Below the pieces are notes generated by a model. That model was not told the origin of the DNA. It did not search any database and was given only the letters and a program-made list of their open reading frames with translations. Shown here piece by piece: positions 11,791-25,075 of a stretch of 64,000 bases of DNA (within the stretch, counting starts at the first letter, position 1; each line of letters starts with the position of its first letter). The position numbers and the translations under genes are program-made. The DNA is from Lytechinus pictus (taxonomy: Eukaryota; Echinodermata; Echinoidea; Temnopleuroida; Toxopneustidae). The stretch lies in contig NC_087252.1 of assembly GCF_037042905.1 (NCBI RefSeq), positions 28,820,994 to 28,884,993 of the forward strand, read 5' to 3'.

Positions 11791-12029
11791 CACAGCAAAA
11801 ACTGCGGTGTTAACCGGTGTACATAGAGGACCACACCAGTTATTTTACACCGGTGTTAAATTGACAGTGTTAGTTTAGCACCTATGGGTGTTATTGCAAC
11901 ACCTTTGGTTGTTACATGTACACTCTTTGGTGTTATATTCAATCTCTAGGGTGTAATTTTAACACCAGAGGGTGTGGTCCTCTATTAACACCCACTGGTG
12001 TCAGTTTTAACACCACAGTTTTTACAGTG
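11791..12029. mobile_element. Family D element, 239-bp subfamily
   Basis: Termini CACAGCAAAAACTG and CAGTTTTTACAGTG; the right flank is TA. The inside is rich in GGTGTTA/TAACACC. The element at 38515-38753 has the same length and the same sequence order in the opposite orientation. Confidence 0.82.
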
Positions 12030-13730
12030 TAGGTTGGTTGGGGTTGACACTGTCTTTCCAATTATGACCTGTTAAGCCTGTTTGCCGGTTACAAATAAGA
12101 ATTGATCTTATTGGAAGATGATAGATTTTTTTTAAGCCAAAGACTTCGGTTACGGTTTCCCAAGAATCATTATTTATTGTTTCCTCTCCGAATCTTGCCT
12201 AAATTTCAGCATATTGCGAAACTCGAGGTATTATACCGTCCATATTACACTGCAGTGACTCACACACTCGTGTCATTATTTTTTTCCTCCTATTTCGCAA
12301 ATGTAAATGCCCGTTTCGAAATTCATTAAGCAAATACACCTACCGTACCGCACCAAATGAGATGAGACTTTCACGCCCGAACAAAGACACGAACAGCTGT
12401 GAGTCTATTGTTTGCTCGGTTGGATAAACTTGTTGATTTTTGTGTGCCCCCGATGGGTTCACCCAGGACAGCCATTTATAGAGAACTACTGGACCGAGAA
12501 TGGGGTAGTCTATAAATGCGACCCCCCCCCCCGCCATTTATCTCCTTCCCCCTTCTCTCCCTCTCTCTTCCATTCTTTAAATCTTTCTTGTCCCGCAACC
12601 CCCTTCCTTATGTTGGAAAGACTGGGTTTTTTTCACTAATCTGCAGACTCATACCCTGATTGAAACTTTTATTAACATGTGGGTCTCCACGCAAAGACTA
12701 GCATATGAGGAATTCAGTACACAAGACATATACAGGCTGCACATTCAGACCCGTAACTCCAGTGAATTGTATGCACAGTAGACTAGCTAGTTTTTCCACA
12801 GCGTACTAAAAAAATACGGATTCGTGAGTGTTACGTAAGATGTAATAATATATGTATTCACAGGGAAGGGACCAGTGGAATACTTGGGTTGTTTTTTTAT
12901 GTTAAAATAGAGAATTACAATCATCACGCAAAGCGTTACATCAGAATGGATTGGTAATTTGGTATTGGCTATTATTTCGAAGTGTAGTTCAGGTATTGTT
13001 CAATAATTACAAGTATATACACGCGAACCACATAGGCCTATACACTCAAAAGAAAATGTTAGGCCTATGTACAGATGAGCTCAGTCAGCGTATTGGTCGT
13101 ATTCTGCATCATCCTCGTTATTATCATTTTCTGCAAAATTGCAAAAACTTTTGATTATTTCCATGCGAAAAAATAACCTTAAATACTCATGACCGTTTTT
13201 CGTGCCTGCATGAACAAACTAACACGTTTTTGTACTTTACCGTTCCTTGTTTTGTTCCATCGTGTTGTCTCCAAGTTTGTTATTTCTGGATGAATAGCGA
13301 TTACGTTATAACGGACCGGCTATTGTCCTCCACCAATTATTTGCATACAATTACCTCCATCGTTATGCACTCTTTGCGGCCCCTAAGTCATCTATTCACC
13401 TGAGGGAGGTATAACGAACAGATTGGGTGATTGTTTGCTGTTATTATTGTTTGGAGATGGTTTTGTTTGTCGACATAATAATTGAAACCTTGGTCATCCT
13501 TGGAACAAGACTAGACACGCCCGAGATCAACAACTGTAATTATTCGCGCGAAAACACAGAGAAAATAAAATAGGGTAGATTACATACTTTTTGTTTGTAC
13601 CATAATAGCCTTGTTGTGAACAAGCAATTTGCAATCACATGATTTGGCTGCTTTTTGACATTACCCTTGATAATGATATTCAACTGAGGGAAAAAATGAC
13701 GTCACATACATTTATGTCGGTGCCAGGTAA
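12030..13730 (+). other. Intron 1 spacer
   Basis: A poly-C run lies near 12522-12534. No exon with paired splice sites and an Ig signature was found. Confidence 0.45.
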
Positions 13731-14290
13731 AAAATGGCAGAGGTTTATGGCAGAGGTAAAAGTGGCACAGGTAACAATGGCAGAGGTAAAAATGGCAGAG
13801 GTAAAATGGCTCAGGCATAAATAGCAGAGGTAATTACTGCAGAGGTAATAATGGCAGAGGTAAAAATGGCAGGAGTAAAAATGGCAGAGGTATTTATGGC
13901 AGAGGTAATAATGGCAGAGGTAAAAATGGCAGAGGTAATAATGGCAAAGGTAAAGATGGCAGAGGTAAAGATGGCAGAGGTAAAAATGGCAGAGGTAAAA
14001 AAAGGCAGAGGTAAATATGGCAGAAGTAAAAGTGGCAGAGGTAAAAATGGCAGGGGTAAAAATGACAAAGGTAAAAATGGCAGAGGTAATAATGGCAGAG
14101 GTAAAAATGGCAGAGGTAAAAATGGCAGAGGTAAAAATGGCAGCGGTAAAAATGGCAGAGGTAATGATGGCAGGGGTAATAATGGTAGAGGTAAAAATAG
14201 CAGCGGCCATAAATGACAGGTAAAAATGGCTGAGGTAAGTAGGCAGATGTAAAAATAGTAGAGGTAAAAATAGCAGAGGTAAATATGACA
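13731..14290. repeat. 15-bp minisatellite (GGCAGAGGTAAAAAT)
   Basis: About 37 tandem units of 15 bp with point variants (AAT, GAT, AGT in the last triplet). Because 15 is a multiple of 3 and the unit has few stops, long ORFs run through it on both strands; these are artefacts of the repeat, not genes. Confidence 0.95.
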
Positions 14291-14436
14291 TTGACGAGGA
14301 AAAGAGCCCTTCCCGTCATTCAGTTATAATTATTGACCTTGAACGGACTCTTGTCGACGAAATAGGCTTATGAGCTGATTACATATTATGTGTTTTATCG
14401 TTTTAGGTGTATTACTTTATCAGTTGATGTGATTAA

Positions 14437-15039
14437 AGGACAAGTCCGCCCCAACAAAAAGTTGATTTGAATAAAAAGAGAAAAATCCAACAAGCAAAAC
14501 ACTGAAAATTTCATCAAAATCGGATGTAAAATAAGAAAGTTATGACATTTTAAAGTTTCGCTTAATTTCACAAAACAGTTATATGCACATCCTGGCTGGT
14601 ATGCAAATGAGGAGACTGATGATGTCATCCACTCACTATTTCTTTTGTATTTTATTATTTAAAATATGAAATATTCTCATTTTCTCCTCATTGTCAAGTG
14701 ATACAACGATTGATTCCTCCCTGAACATGTGGAATTAGCATTGTTTAATACTATATGGTTCAGTCAAGTTGGTCTTTATTGTCAAATCTATAAAAAATGA
14801 AATATTGTATAATTCAAACAATAAAAAACAAAAGAAATAGTGAGTGAGTGACAGCATCGACTCTCTCATTTGGATGTGACTGGCTCGTTCATATAACTAT
14901 TTTGTTAAAAATAAGCGAAACTTTGAAATGTCATAACTTTTTAATTTTACATCCGATTTTGATGAAATTTTCAGCACTATGCTAGTTCAATTTTTCTCTA
15001 TTTATTCAAGTCAGCATTTTCCTGGGGTGGACTTGAGCT
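14437..15039. mobile_element. Family A palindromic element
   Basis: Left TTAA (14433-14436) then AGGACAAGTCCGCCCCAAC; right end GGGGTGGACTTGAGCT then TTAA (15040-15043). About 603 bp with long inverted arms. Confidence 0.9.
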
Positions 15040-15118
15040 TTAAACGCGAACCTTTGCCATATTACCTCTGTCATTCTTACCTCTTAACATGTTTACACCG
15101 AACCTTTTATGTCACCCC

Positions 15119-15134
15119 ACCCCCCCCCCCCCCC
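15119..15134. repeat. Poly-C run
   Basis: A homopolymer of about 15 C. Many similar C or G runs occur in the window, and their lengths are likely error-prone. Confidence 0.9.
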
Positions 15135-15354
15135 AGCGCATGGGATATGATTTGATCTTTTGGTTTTTATTTCCGCGTTTGGTAAACTATAACTTTTATA
15201 ATCATTTGTCAATACATGAAATTGATAACAAAGGATTAAATGTCAACAATAACAGGAAAAAAATCATCCACCTATTCATATATTAATACTAATGATTATG
15301 ATAAAAATAATCAAAAGTAATAAATAGTAATAATAATCATAATGATAATAAACT

Positions 15355-15470
15355 TTTTTTGTAATTGTTTAAACTTTTTAAACAACTTTAAAAAGTTTAA
15401 ACAGTTGTTGTTAGAGTGACGGGCTTAGACAACGTGCTTAAAATTTTAAACAGCGTTTTTACAGTGCAAC
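15355..15470. repeat. Palindromic AT-rich repeat
   Basis: GTTTAAACTTTTTAAA and its complement fold back. The right end TTTTTACAGTGCA resembles a family D terminus. It is probably a decayed element related to the repeats at 6005 and 47150. Confidence 0.5.
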
Positions 15471-15731
15471 TCATATTGCAATTAAGTCTCTTAGCGCTCT
15501 GCAAATGAGGAATTGAGGAAGAAATTTTAAAAAAGGAAAACAATCTTTATATAGTGCAACCCCCACGCACCATTTTATAAAATGTATAAATTACTATGTA
15601 GACATTATTCACGCATTAGTCATTTCGTAAGAAACTTATACATGAATTATCAAAATACACTTTGACAAGGAAATTTGGGTGATAATGCAGAACACACTCG
15701 CCTGCATGGCATGAAGTCATATGGATTTTAA

Positions 15732-16278
15732 AGGTTTACTGAAAATATCTTTAACAAAAAAAGAGTAAAATGCACCAAGCGAAATGCTGAAAATTAATCG
15801 AAATCTGACTACGAAGTTATTTGTATGTTGCAATATTTTGTGAAAAGAGATATGCACGTCGTCATATGGGTGGGCTGATGATGTCACATTCCTTTTTATT
15901 ATGTTATTACATGAAATCATAATTGTTTCATTTTTTCATACATGTAAATGATGTGTCTCCATTATGATGAAGTTGCAGCAATAACTAATACACTTAATCA
16001 GCTGTCAATCCAATTGTTTTAGTTCTTGGTATAAAAATGTTGAATAAACCTATTTCATATAATAAAATACAAAAGAATAAGTGGGGATATGACATCATCA
16101 GCCCACCTAATGAATACTCATAAAGACATGCCTAGAACTGTTTCACCGGAATAATGCAAATATTTAAAATTCAATAACTTCCTTATTTGTTATCCGATTT
16201 TGATCAGATTTCAGCATTTTGCTCTGTGAATTTAACTTTATTCATTGAAATATAATATCTTCAGCTTGCAGCATCCCT
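15732..16278. mobile_element. Family B palindromic element
   Basis: TTAA (15728-15731), then AGGTTTACTGAAAATATC; right end CAGCTTGCAGCATCCCT, then TTAA (16279-16282). The inner GGGCTGATGATGTCA and its complement match family B. Confidence 0.8.
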
Positions 16279-16682
16279 TTAAGTCGAATCAAAACCATTT
16301 TTCGAAAATGAAAACAGAAGCGACCAGAAGGAAGGTCCCTGGAAATACATAAAGCAACACAATGTGTGATGGGTACTTATGCCAAAAGTAAAGATGGAAT
16401 GTGGATGTTGGACATTTAGCCTAAGATTCTGTGGTGTTACTTGATATTGAAGGGAAAGTTAACCATGAAAATATGATTATTTCAATAAAAGTATACATGT
16501 AGATAAAATAGAGAACATACTGTTAAAGATTTTATTGAAATCTCCCAAAGAACAACTGAGATATATTTTTTTTTTCATTTTAATGACACCACAGACGAGA
16601 AGCAAGCTATATGTCGTGTGATATACATTTTCCAAAATGCCATTTTAAAAATATGAAAGTGATTTCTCTTGTGCGGTACATA

Positions 16683-16826
16683 CACTCTAAAAACGAAGAG
16701 CTAATTTAGCTCTATTTTGTCTAGTTCAAATTTGAACTAGACATGTTAGAAGAAGAATCAGCACTCCGAAGTGCAGTCCTATACACGCTCTTTAAGAGCT
16801 AAATTAGCTCTTCGTTTTTTAGAGTG
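16683..16826. mobile_element. 144-bp hairpin element, TA target
   Basis: CACTCTAAAAACGAAGAGC pairs with GCTCTTCGTTTTTTAGAGTG, and the arms continue through TAATTTAGCTC. TA is on the left and CA on the right. It is a Tc1/mariner-like MITE by termini and target. Confidence 0.8.
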
Positions 16827-17654
16827 CATGTATAATCAGGTAAGAAAATAAAAGATAATATTCCATTTATGTTACATGATATATTGGAAGCTGCTCGCAA
16901 ATTATGACGTCACAATAATAAACTTCAAAAACCTAAAAACTCTCTTCTCTTATTCTTTAAGAATTCAATTAAACCTTCACAAATATTTTGGTGTCTCTAT
17001 TAGGACCAACTTGTCGTCGGGGTGCACTATCCCTATAATGAATTTGCTCATTACCCGATTATAGTGCCATGAAAGGCAAAAATAGTTGTATGTTTATTGG
17101 CATTGCATAATCTTAAAGAGTACAGAGTGATTACCACGATTCTGTAGATTACCTTCCATTAATTTTCAAAGTCCTGTAATATTCGATAACCACGTGCCTT
17201 TATTAAAGGATGTATGCAGGAACGTATGGTCTGCAGATTGACAGATAAGTATAGTATACATCCTGCAATGATAATATTGATAGGGTATATAACAAGTCTG
17301 GTCACATGCACGGTTCTGAAGGTTATTTCAGGTTTCATGACGAGGAAGTCATTTCAAATTAATGTTGCCATGGATAAATGTTTAGCCGAATTCATGATTC
17401 ACCGAAATGATATGGGCCTATATAATAGCGAGCAAAGGCTATAAAAGGATGACACCCAAAAACCTTGAGGGTGACACGATATTTGCTCCTGCGACAGTTG
17501 CTCCTGTCTTGATATCTAGGAGGGCATAGGGTTAGAGATAGAAGTGCAATAGAGTGTTTGGTTCAGAATGATGTGAAGATAGGGATTGGGGTTTATTTAG
17601 TGCTGGAGGTTGGATTTCCCATCGGAGTGATTGTCGCCGGAGCAAATGTCATGG

Positions 17655-18065
17655 AACCTTAAATCTCAAAGACTTTAAATATAAATCCTCGAGATTTCAA
17701 GCTATTTTTAGGGATACGAACTAATTCCAGAATTCGATTGGAACCTCAACTACTCGATTTATTTCATGAATTAGCAATTAGAGTGAATGAAAGGGGGTTG
17801 GGCTTGTCAACATGCACGAACGTTCTCTCAAGGTCGGTTCTATTCACTCTAGTTGCAGGGATGAAATAAATCGAGGTAGACTGTACTTGGGGACCAATCG
17901 AATTCTGGATTTAGTTTTGTACAGGCCTGGATTTGTATCCTTAAAATATAGTTTGAAATCTCGATGATTTGAATATAAAGCCTTTGAGGTCAAACTGAAT
18001 CCTGAATTCGATTGGTCCCTAACTAGTCCAATAGGATTTATTTCAAATCCCTGCAAAGAGTGTCA
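17655..18065. repeat. Long imperfect inverted repeat
   Basis: CAGAATTCGATTGG with ATCGA/TTTATTTCAT blocks at 17730-17775 recurs inverted at 17855-17915, and a similar block appears again near 18005-18045. It is probably a nested palindromic element; its ends are not sharply defined. Confidence 0.6.
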
Positions 18066-18126
18066 ATCGCGTGCGTACATTACTCTTCTCAAGTGTATAT
18101 CTATAATAAACACAGATGATAACTAA

Positions 18127-18326
18127 AATGGATGCTCCGGGCTAAAGATATTTATATTTCAATAAATAGAGTAAAATTTACAGAGCAAAATGTGGAAGAT
18201 TTGATCAAAATCGGGTAACAAATAACGAAGTTATTGAATTTGAATATTTGCATTATTCCGGTGAAACAATTCTAGGCAAGTCTTTATGAATATTCATTAG
18301 GTGGGCTGATGATGTCATATTCCCAC
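18127..18326. mobile_element. Family B half element, truncated
   Basis: ATGGATGCTCCGGGCTAAAG through GGTGGGCTGATGATGTCATA matches one arm of family B and then stops at a poly-G run (about 18329). Confidence 0.7.
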
Positions 18327-18497
18327 TTTGGGGGGGGGGGGTATGTAATGTACTGCACATTAATTTTGCTGTGCTGTAATAATTAGGTTTTGTGTCGCAT
18401 ATAAAAATTCGATACTTTGATAAGTAAATCATGAACTTATATACCAGCATGTTTTTATACAGTTTCTTTAGTACTAGGTTTATGATTTGCTATTTAA

Positions 18498-18983
18498 AGG
18501 GTAAGTTCACCCTGAAGAAAAGTTTGTTGTTAAATAGCAGGGAAAAAAATAATAAATATTGTTGAGGGATAGAGGAAAATCCATTAAGAATTAAGAAAGT
18601 TATTAGAATTTTAAGTTATGGATTTGTGACGTCATAAACGAGCAGCTGCCCCATGTGTTATGTAATATAAAATGCATAAAATTTCAGTTTTTTTTTTAAT
18701 AGTTCGTGATGATTTTTCTTTTCTTGTTTAAGACAGATGCGAAATGATTTGTCGGTTTTATACTAAAGGTACAGTAAAGACCATTTCAATGACATTTCAT
18801 TGATTTTTTACCATATGATTATGTAGGAATGCTGCTCATATGACGTCACAAATCATATAATTAAAATTCTAATAACTTTTATGTTATTTGATGGAGTTTT
18901 TCGAACCTTCTACACTATTTTTTAAAATAATTTTTTCTGCTATTTTAAAAATTATAAAATTTTAGTCAGGGTGAACTTCCTCT
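18498..18983. mobile_element. Family C palindromic element
   Basis: TTAA, then AGGGTAAGTTCACCCTGA; right end TCAGGGTGAACTTCCTCT, then TTAG. Each inner arm carries TGACGTCA (TTGTGACGTCATAAACG and its partner). It is non-coding. A diverged copy is at 33426. Confidence 0.8.
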
Positions 18984-19795
18984 TTAGTCGATTTTGTACA
19001 TGGACAGTGGAAGATAACCTTTTTTTACATGTTGGGCCTGTTGTATCGTGCCGTATAGCGTTTTAACCCAGAAACCATTAGCTTCCATTACTGTGTTATC
19101 TGTTTCATACGTCCAAACCAACTCTAAGTTTGCATGTAATATGATAATTGTGAAAACAAGATGTTTTGACAATATTCTATTCACTCTGTCTTCACAATGA
19201 ATTTCCGGTATTCTCAAAGCAAAGTGATAGAAAATGAAAGTAAGGAAATGGAGACTCGTCTACTACCATCTCATGACACATCCGCATATAAGAAAAAGGC
19301 GAATATTTTGCGAATGTATAAAGTCATATCACGTAAATTCTCTTGAAATTGATGAATACAATATCACTTTACATAATCGCTCGATATCCTTTGTGCTAAA
19401 TTATGTGGAATAATGATTGCAAAATTGAATGATGGATTGCACATGAAGCGCTTGTCACCTGGCATTGGTGTGTATAGATGCCACTTCAGATTCTGTCGTC
19501 AGTAATTGATGATATGTAATTACATGGCGTTTTGATCATAATGTGAAGAAGTGCAATAGCTTTCGACGGAGAGGGTCTGACTTTTGCATAAGAAAGGTCA
19601 ACTCAAATGAAGTTCATAACCTTTGAATTGCCCATTGTATGGTTATAGCATTATTTGGGTAAAATTATGTATGGTTCAAGTAGGTTTGTTGTTACGGAAG
19701 ACAATTTGGTCAATCCAGCCAAGTTCTATATATGAATCGAGGTCAATTCGGCGGCAATATGAAATGTTGCGATTTGATATAGGAATACTGTTGTT
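18984..19795 (+). other. Intron 1 spacer
   Basis: No recognised feature. Confidence 0.4.
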
Positions 19796-19871
19796 GATGG
19801 TGGTGGTGGTGGGTGGTTTTGATGGTGAGAAATTGGAGATAAAGATGATGATGGTGAGTCCGTGATGATGG

Positions 19872-19912
<41 letters not shown>

Positions 19913-20055
19913 GTAATGATGAATTTATGGTGATGATTAATTTATGATGAGGAGGATGGACTGGATGATGATGCCATGGTAATAATGAATTGATGATGAT
20001 GATGATGATTATGGACATGATGAATTTATGGTGATGATGAATTGATGATGATGAA

Positions 20056-20121
<66 letters not shown>

Positions 20122-20250
20122 CATGAAGGTGGTGATGATGCCATGCATGGTAATGATGATGATGAAGTTATGATGATGATGATGCCCAGTGATGGTGATG
20201 AGGATGGTAATTATTTATGCTGATTATGATGATGATGATGATGATGGTCA
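19796..20250. repeat. GAT/GGT trinucleotide microsatellite
   Basis: Long interrupted (GAT)n, longest pure run at about 20055-20118. Poly-Ser and poly-His ORFs through it are artefacts. Confidence 0.95.
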
Positions 20251-21285
20251 TGATCTTTTCTATAATACTTCTATAAACAAGAAATCGATTCCACTTCAAT
20301 TTTAAACGAAGAGAAACGCAACAAAACTAGGCTTGCCTTCGAGACTCGTGAAATGAGGGCTTGAAACAAGGCTAGTCAAAACACAGTCAGTCTGCTGTAG
20401 CGGATGGCCTAACACCCGACAACAGCAGACGATTGAAAATTCCACGCACGAAGAACAGAACACGGTTGCATTGTTCTGCAAACTGTGCATATCATTTTCG
20501 TCTCGGACCCCTCTGACAGAAAGCAATTATAATTACGACACACAAGATCGGTAATTCATCATTATGCCTATCACAATACATTTACCAGAATACAGTCATA
20601 CAGAAACCATTAACAATATGATAGGGAAGTATATTCCCCCATTGAAATAAAGACAAATTCTACAAATGGTTCAATTAGTAGCGTCATTGCGTTGTAATAA
20701 TGGCCTGTGTATTTCTTAGTTTATGGGTATATTTTTTCCATTCTATTCCCAATGCTTATTCGTAGCTCTTGGGTACCTTGACGAGCTGCCAGGCTGCGTA
20801 ACGTATTTTCACTTGAATATACATGTTAACTACAGAAATTGAATACAGAATTGGTTCGAATACGTAACCGAATACATGTAAGTGCTCGGGTTTGTAATAA
20901 TGAATTGATAACTATATGCAATTTCCGAGGCGCCATATCCATCTCGAGATGCTCAAGGCGCACAAGTGAAGGGGGCAAACCAAATTACAAGTAACAGAAA
21001 ATCATTGGTAATTATGAGTTATAGACCTGACTTTCATACCTAAATTTTGTTTGACAGTAATTTTCCCATTCATTTCCATCAACTTTAGTAGAATTTGAAG
21101 ATAAAGGAGACAACAGGAAAACAATAATACGAGTAACTCTGCAAAGTTCTTGGATTATGTATTGATCTCTTGTCATTTATGGCCTAAAAGTTGTCCTACA
21201 TGACTGTTGTATAAAGCGATGTGTGAATTTCTATTACCCATTATTTCCTTTGCATTGTTTGATATTATACTCCTGCAACTGTCAA
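20251..21285 (+). other. Intron 1 spacer
   Basis: Nothing recognised. A minus-strand ORF at 20302-20526 has no family features. Confidence 0.4.
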
Positions 21286-21292
21286 TGATGGA

Positions 21293-21645
21293 CATATCTA
21301 CTGAAAATGGATGCGGGCCGATCACTTAACCATTTTTTTTATTCAGCAGTATTATCTGTTCATGTGCAATATTTATTATCATGTTTATATATAGGTATAG
21401 AAATTAGAAGAACGGCATCTTGACAATAATTGTTTTGATCGAAAAGAACTAACACTGGAAGCTATAAAACATATCTACTGAAAATGGATGCGGGCCTATC
21501 ACTTTACCCTTTTTTATTCAGCGGTATTATCTGTTCATGTGCAATTATCATGATTATAATAGTTATAGGAAATAGAAGAATGGCATCTTGACAATAATTG
21601 TTTTGATCGAAAAGAACTAACACTGAAAGCTATAAAACCATGCAT
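21293..21645. repeat. Two-copy tandem duplication, about 177 bp
   Basis: CATATCTACTGAAAATGGAT starts both units (21293 and about 21470). Each unit ends near AAAGAACTAACACTG and AGCTATAAAAC. Confidence 0.88.
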
Positions 21646-22572
21646 CAAGGACATATATCTAAATTTGGTTGAAATCCAAACTATTTGAGGTGGGTAGTTT
21701 GTTATATTGCATGCTTTTTCGCGGTTCCGTGTATTAGCAATGCAGTGTGCAGTTTATTAGCATAGTAACAATGACCGCACTTATGTCATGTCTGACCAAT
21801 GAAGGTGCCGCTCTAATGAGTGTTGTGTGCATGATGGAGAGAAACTGAGACAGCGCACAGCTGATGCTGATATTAAAGGGACAATCGCACTTTCAAGATG
21901 AAAATGACTAGGTGTGAGGGTTGGTTATGTTTTCTTTCCTTTTCATTCATTCAGATTCAATATGCATGGGAGAGAGAAATGTGCGGTATGACTGACAAAC
22001 ATCCACACGTTGAATAATCTACCTCATATTTTGGAACAGGCCGGGAGCATAATTATAGAAAATTATAGAAAGCACGTTTCATATACTGCCATATCTAGGA
22101 AAACATTTTCTTAAATTTACACAGTATTTGACATTATTTAGCCAAATAAACATGCATTTCCATTTGATGCTGTGTAAATCTTTTTATAAAATGTCTACAT
22201 TAAAATGGAAAGTCGTTGAGTATTAATAGTTTAAGGTCATTGGCGAATGGGAATTGATAGCACACGTTTATGACAAGCGTATAACGTTTCTTCTTCTTCT
22301 ATATAACTTGGTCCATATTTTGGCCATCGAATGGCAACCGCATGAAGCAGCCTGACTCCATGATAAATTGCTTCACTGCCATTGTTGTTACTGTGCTAAT
22401 AAATTGTACACTGTAGGCCTATTGTCAATATAATACATATACCCACGAAAACCGTGCTATAAACATTTCAGCTCGAAATGAAATACCCTTATTATATATA
22501 TTTTTTTACTAGAGAAGTTTACCTCCCTGTTCCTGTGGGATAAAGGGGGACAGGGGGACGCCCCCCCCCCCT

Positions 22573-22622
22573 ACCAAAAATAGCAGGGGGACACACTATC
22601 AAATGTCCCCCTGCTATTTTTG
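22573..22622. repeat. Perfect 21-bp hairpin
   Basis: ACCAAAAATAGCAGGGGGAC and its exact complement are separated by about 10 bp, immediately after a poly-C run. Confidence 0.9.
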
Positions 22623-22846
22623 GTCTTTTATGATGGAGAAAAATACATCATTCACAATCGAAATAATACATGTATTTTGCACTAAATGACCTTACATTTT
22701 GGGTGAAAACTTTTTACTTTTTCTGCCCCTGCCCCCCCCCCCCCTACCTTTGGGGACAGATTTCCGCCCATGCTTGAAAACAAAATGTCTATCATGCATG
22801 ATCCACCTGGATACCACACAATTATTAGCCGACGTACCACTTTTAA

Positions 22847-23434
22847 AGGTCAAGTCCACGCCAGGAAAATGCTGACTTGAATAAATAGAGAAAAATCAAA
22901 CTAGCGTAGTGCTGAAAATTTCATCAAAATCGGATGTAAAATAAGAAAGTTATATCATTTTAAAGTTTCGCTTGTTTTTCACAGAACAGTGATATGCACA
23001 ACTTGAGTCAGTCGATGATATCCATCACTCACTATTTCTTTTGTTTTGTATTGTTTGAATTATACAATATTTCATTTTTTATAGATTTGACAATAAGGAC
23101 CAACTTGACTGAACCATATAGTATTAAACAATGCTTATTCCACATTTTCAGGGAGGAATTAATCGTTGTATCACTTGACAATGAAGAGAAAATTAAAATA
23201 TTTCATATTTAATATAATAAAATACAAAAAAAATAGTGAGTGGATGACGTCATAGTCTCCTCATTTGCATACCAGCCAGGATGTGCATATAACTGTTTTG
23301 TGAAATTAAGCGAAACTTTAAAATGTCATAACTTTCTTATTTTACATCCGATTTTGATGAAGTTTTCAGCGTTATTCTTGTTTGATTTTTCTCTATTTAT
23401 TCAAATAAACTTTATTCTGGGGTGGACTTGACCT
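22847..23434. mobile_element. Family A palindromic element
   Basis: TTAA (22843-22846), AGGTCAAGTCCACGCCAG start; GGGGTGGACTTGACCT end, then TTAA (23435-23438). TGACGTCA lies in one arm near 23246. Confidence 0.92.
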
Positions 23435-23438
23435 TTAA

Positions 23439-25075
23439 TCACTTTTTCACAGCCATAATTTGAAACTGCTAAACCGCTTTTCTGGCAAAATTGTAGAGTT
23501 TTTTTTCCATTTTCCGGAATAATGTTTCAATGAAAGAGCACAAGAAACCAACTTGGTTGAAAGGTCGACTTCTGCTTTGCCAATTTATCAGGGCCAACCC
23601 CCTGAAGATATAGCCTGTGAAAAAGAGGTAGACAATAGGAAATATGAAACGAGGTAATTTCATCTATCTCGAAAGTAATTGATAATTAGTTTACATTCTG
23701 CATAACTTGAAGCCGTAAGAGAGATCACAGTGAAAACCATTTTTTGACATTAAACTTGTTTTAGAAAGGAACGTAATTATAGAGGAGGGACATAGATTAT
23801 GAAAATTCGTCATTTCTGGTGTTATAAGGGTTACCCCCAAAGAAGGCGGATATGTAGAGATAATTTCATCAAGACAGTCGAGCAAAAAGTATACAGGTAA
23901 TACACATTAGAGGCGGATTCAGGATTTTACGGGAAATTTTCGGATAGGAAAATTTCACAAGTGAAAAGGGGTCTTGACGTTGATTTATGTCACGAGATAT
24001 TTGACGAGCAATAGAGAGAGAGAAAAAAAGTCTTCACTTGCATGTGCCCGACATTTTCCACCTCAAATATTCTCATGGGCTTGAAGAGAGGGGAGGGGGG
24101 GGGCAGGTCGGATGTACCTTCCCCACCCCCTTCTACTGATACATTATTATTGATCGAAGATAGTATAAGACGCCCAAAGTAACAATCTCAAAGAGTTGGG
24201 GTTATGAAGGATCGGGGACGAGAGCCCGGTTCTTTTTTTTTTTGGGGGGGGGGGGGTGGATCAGCCTGTGATGTTGCGTTTTATTCATTGAATTTAGGAT
24301 GAAACTCCAATATACATGACACAGGGCAATTCCATAATATATATTATACGTCCGACCCCCTATATGTGAGACCCTGTCTGTCTCTGATTTCTTGTTCTTT
24401 TGACCGTCTGTTATGTTCTCAAAGGACCATGACTTTGTCAGTTTATGAAGTGAAGTAGGACTTGATCAAAATGGGGGCCCGGGGTCGGACGTTCAAAAAG
24501 GTTGATCAGCTGCCATAATTATAGCGAATTATCTTTGACAACTTTGTCTTGTATAGAGTATATTGTCATTTACTTCGAGCAATTTTCGCTTGCTTTAATC
24601 TCTTTCTAATTCGAGATACGACCCTCCTATTCTCGTATATTCTAATTGTTCCTATTTTAACCGTTGTATAGATTGGCAAGTGAATTAGTCAATTGGTATA
24701 CACTCTGTGAATTTGCTTCAGTATTATATTGATTCAATGTTATTTCATGGCCCATCAATTATCTTACATATGAATTTGGCTCTATATAATATCATCCTTA
24801 TTTATGGTCAAACTCATGCTTGCCAATTTTTGTTGACACAGAATGTTAGTTTTAAGATTCTCTTTTCTCATATCGCTGTCGAATATATTACCCCCAAAAG
24901 AACGTTGCAGGCCTATAATGTATTTCACTCGGATGTGGCGCACATACGTGTATTTCATTATAATCGAAATCGAGTTCAATTTTATGAATGGGACTGGTGA
25001 CTGTTGTAAGTTGAAGATATCATGAAAGATATCCCTATTCCCTTTTAATGTTATTATTTCATACAAGATAATTAA
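23439..25075 (+). other. Intron 1 spacer
   Basis: GGCGGATTCAGGATTTTACG at about 23914 resembles the end of the poly-C element family H. A T-run/G-run lies at 24232-24256. No exon was seen. Confidence 0.45.

Noticed and set aside
13680-14319. ORFs of up to 203 codons on both strands
   Set aside because: They are read-through of a 15-bp minisatellite; the peptides simply repeat the unit.
19743-20144. Poly-Ser/His ORF
   Set aside because: It is the translation of a GAT microsatellite.
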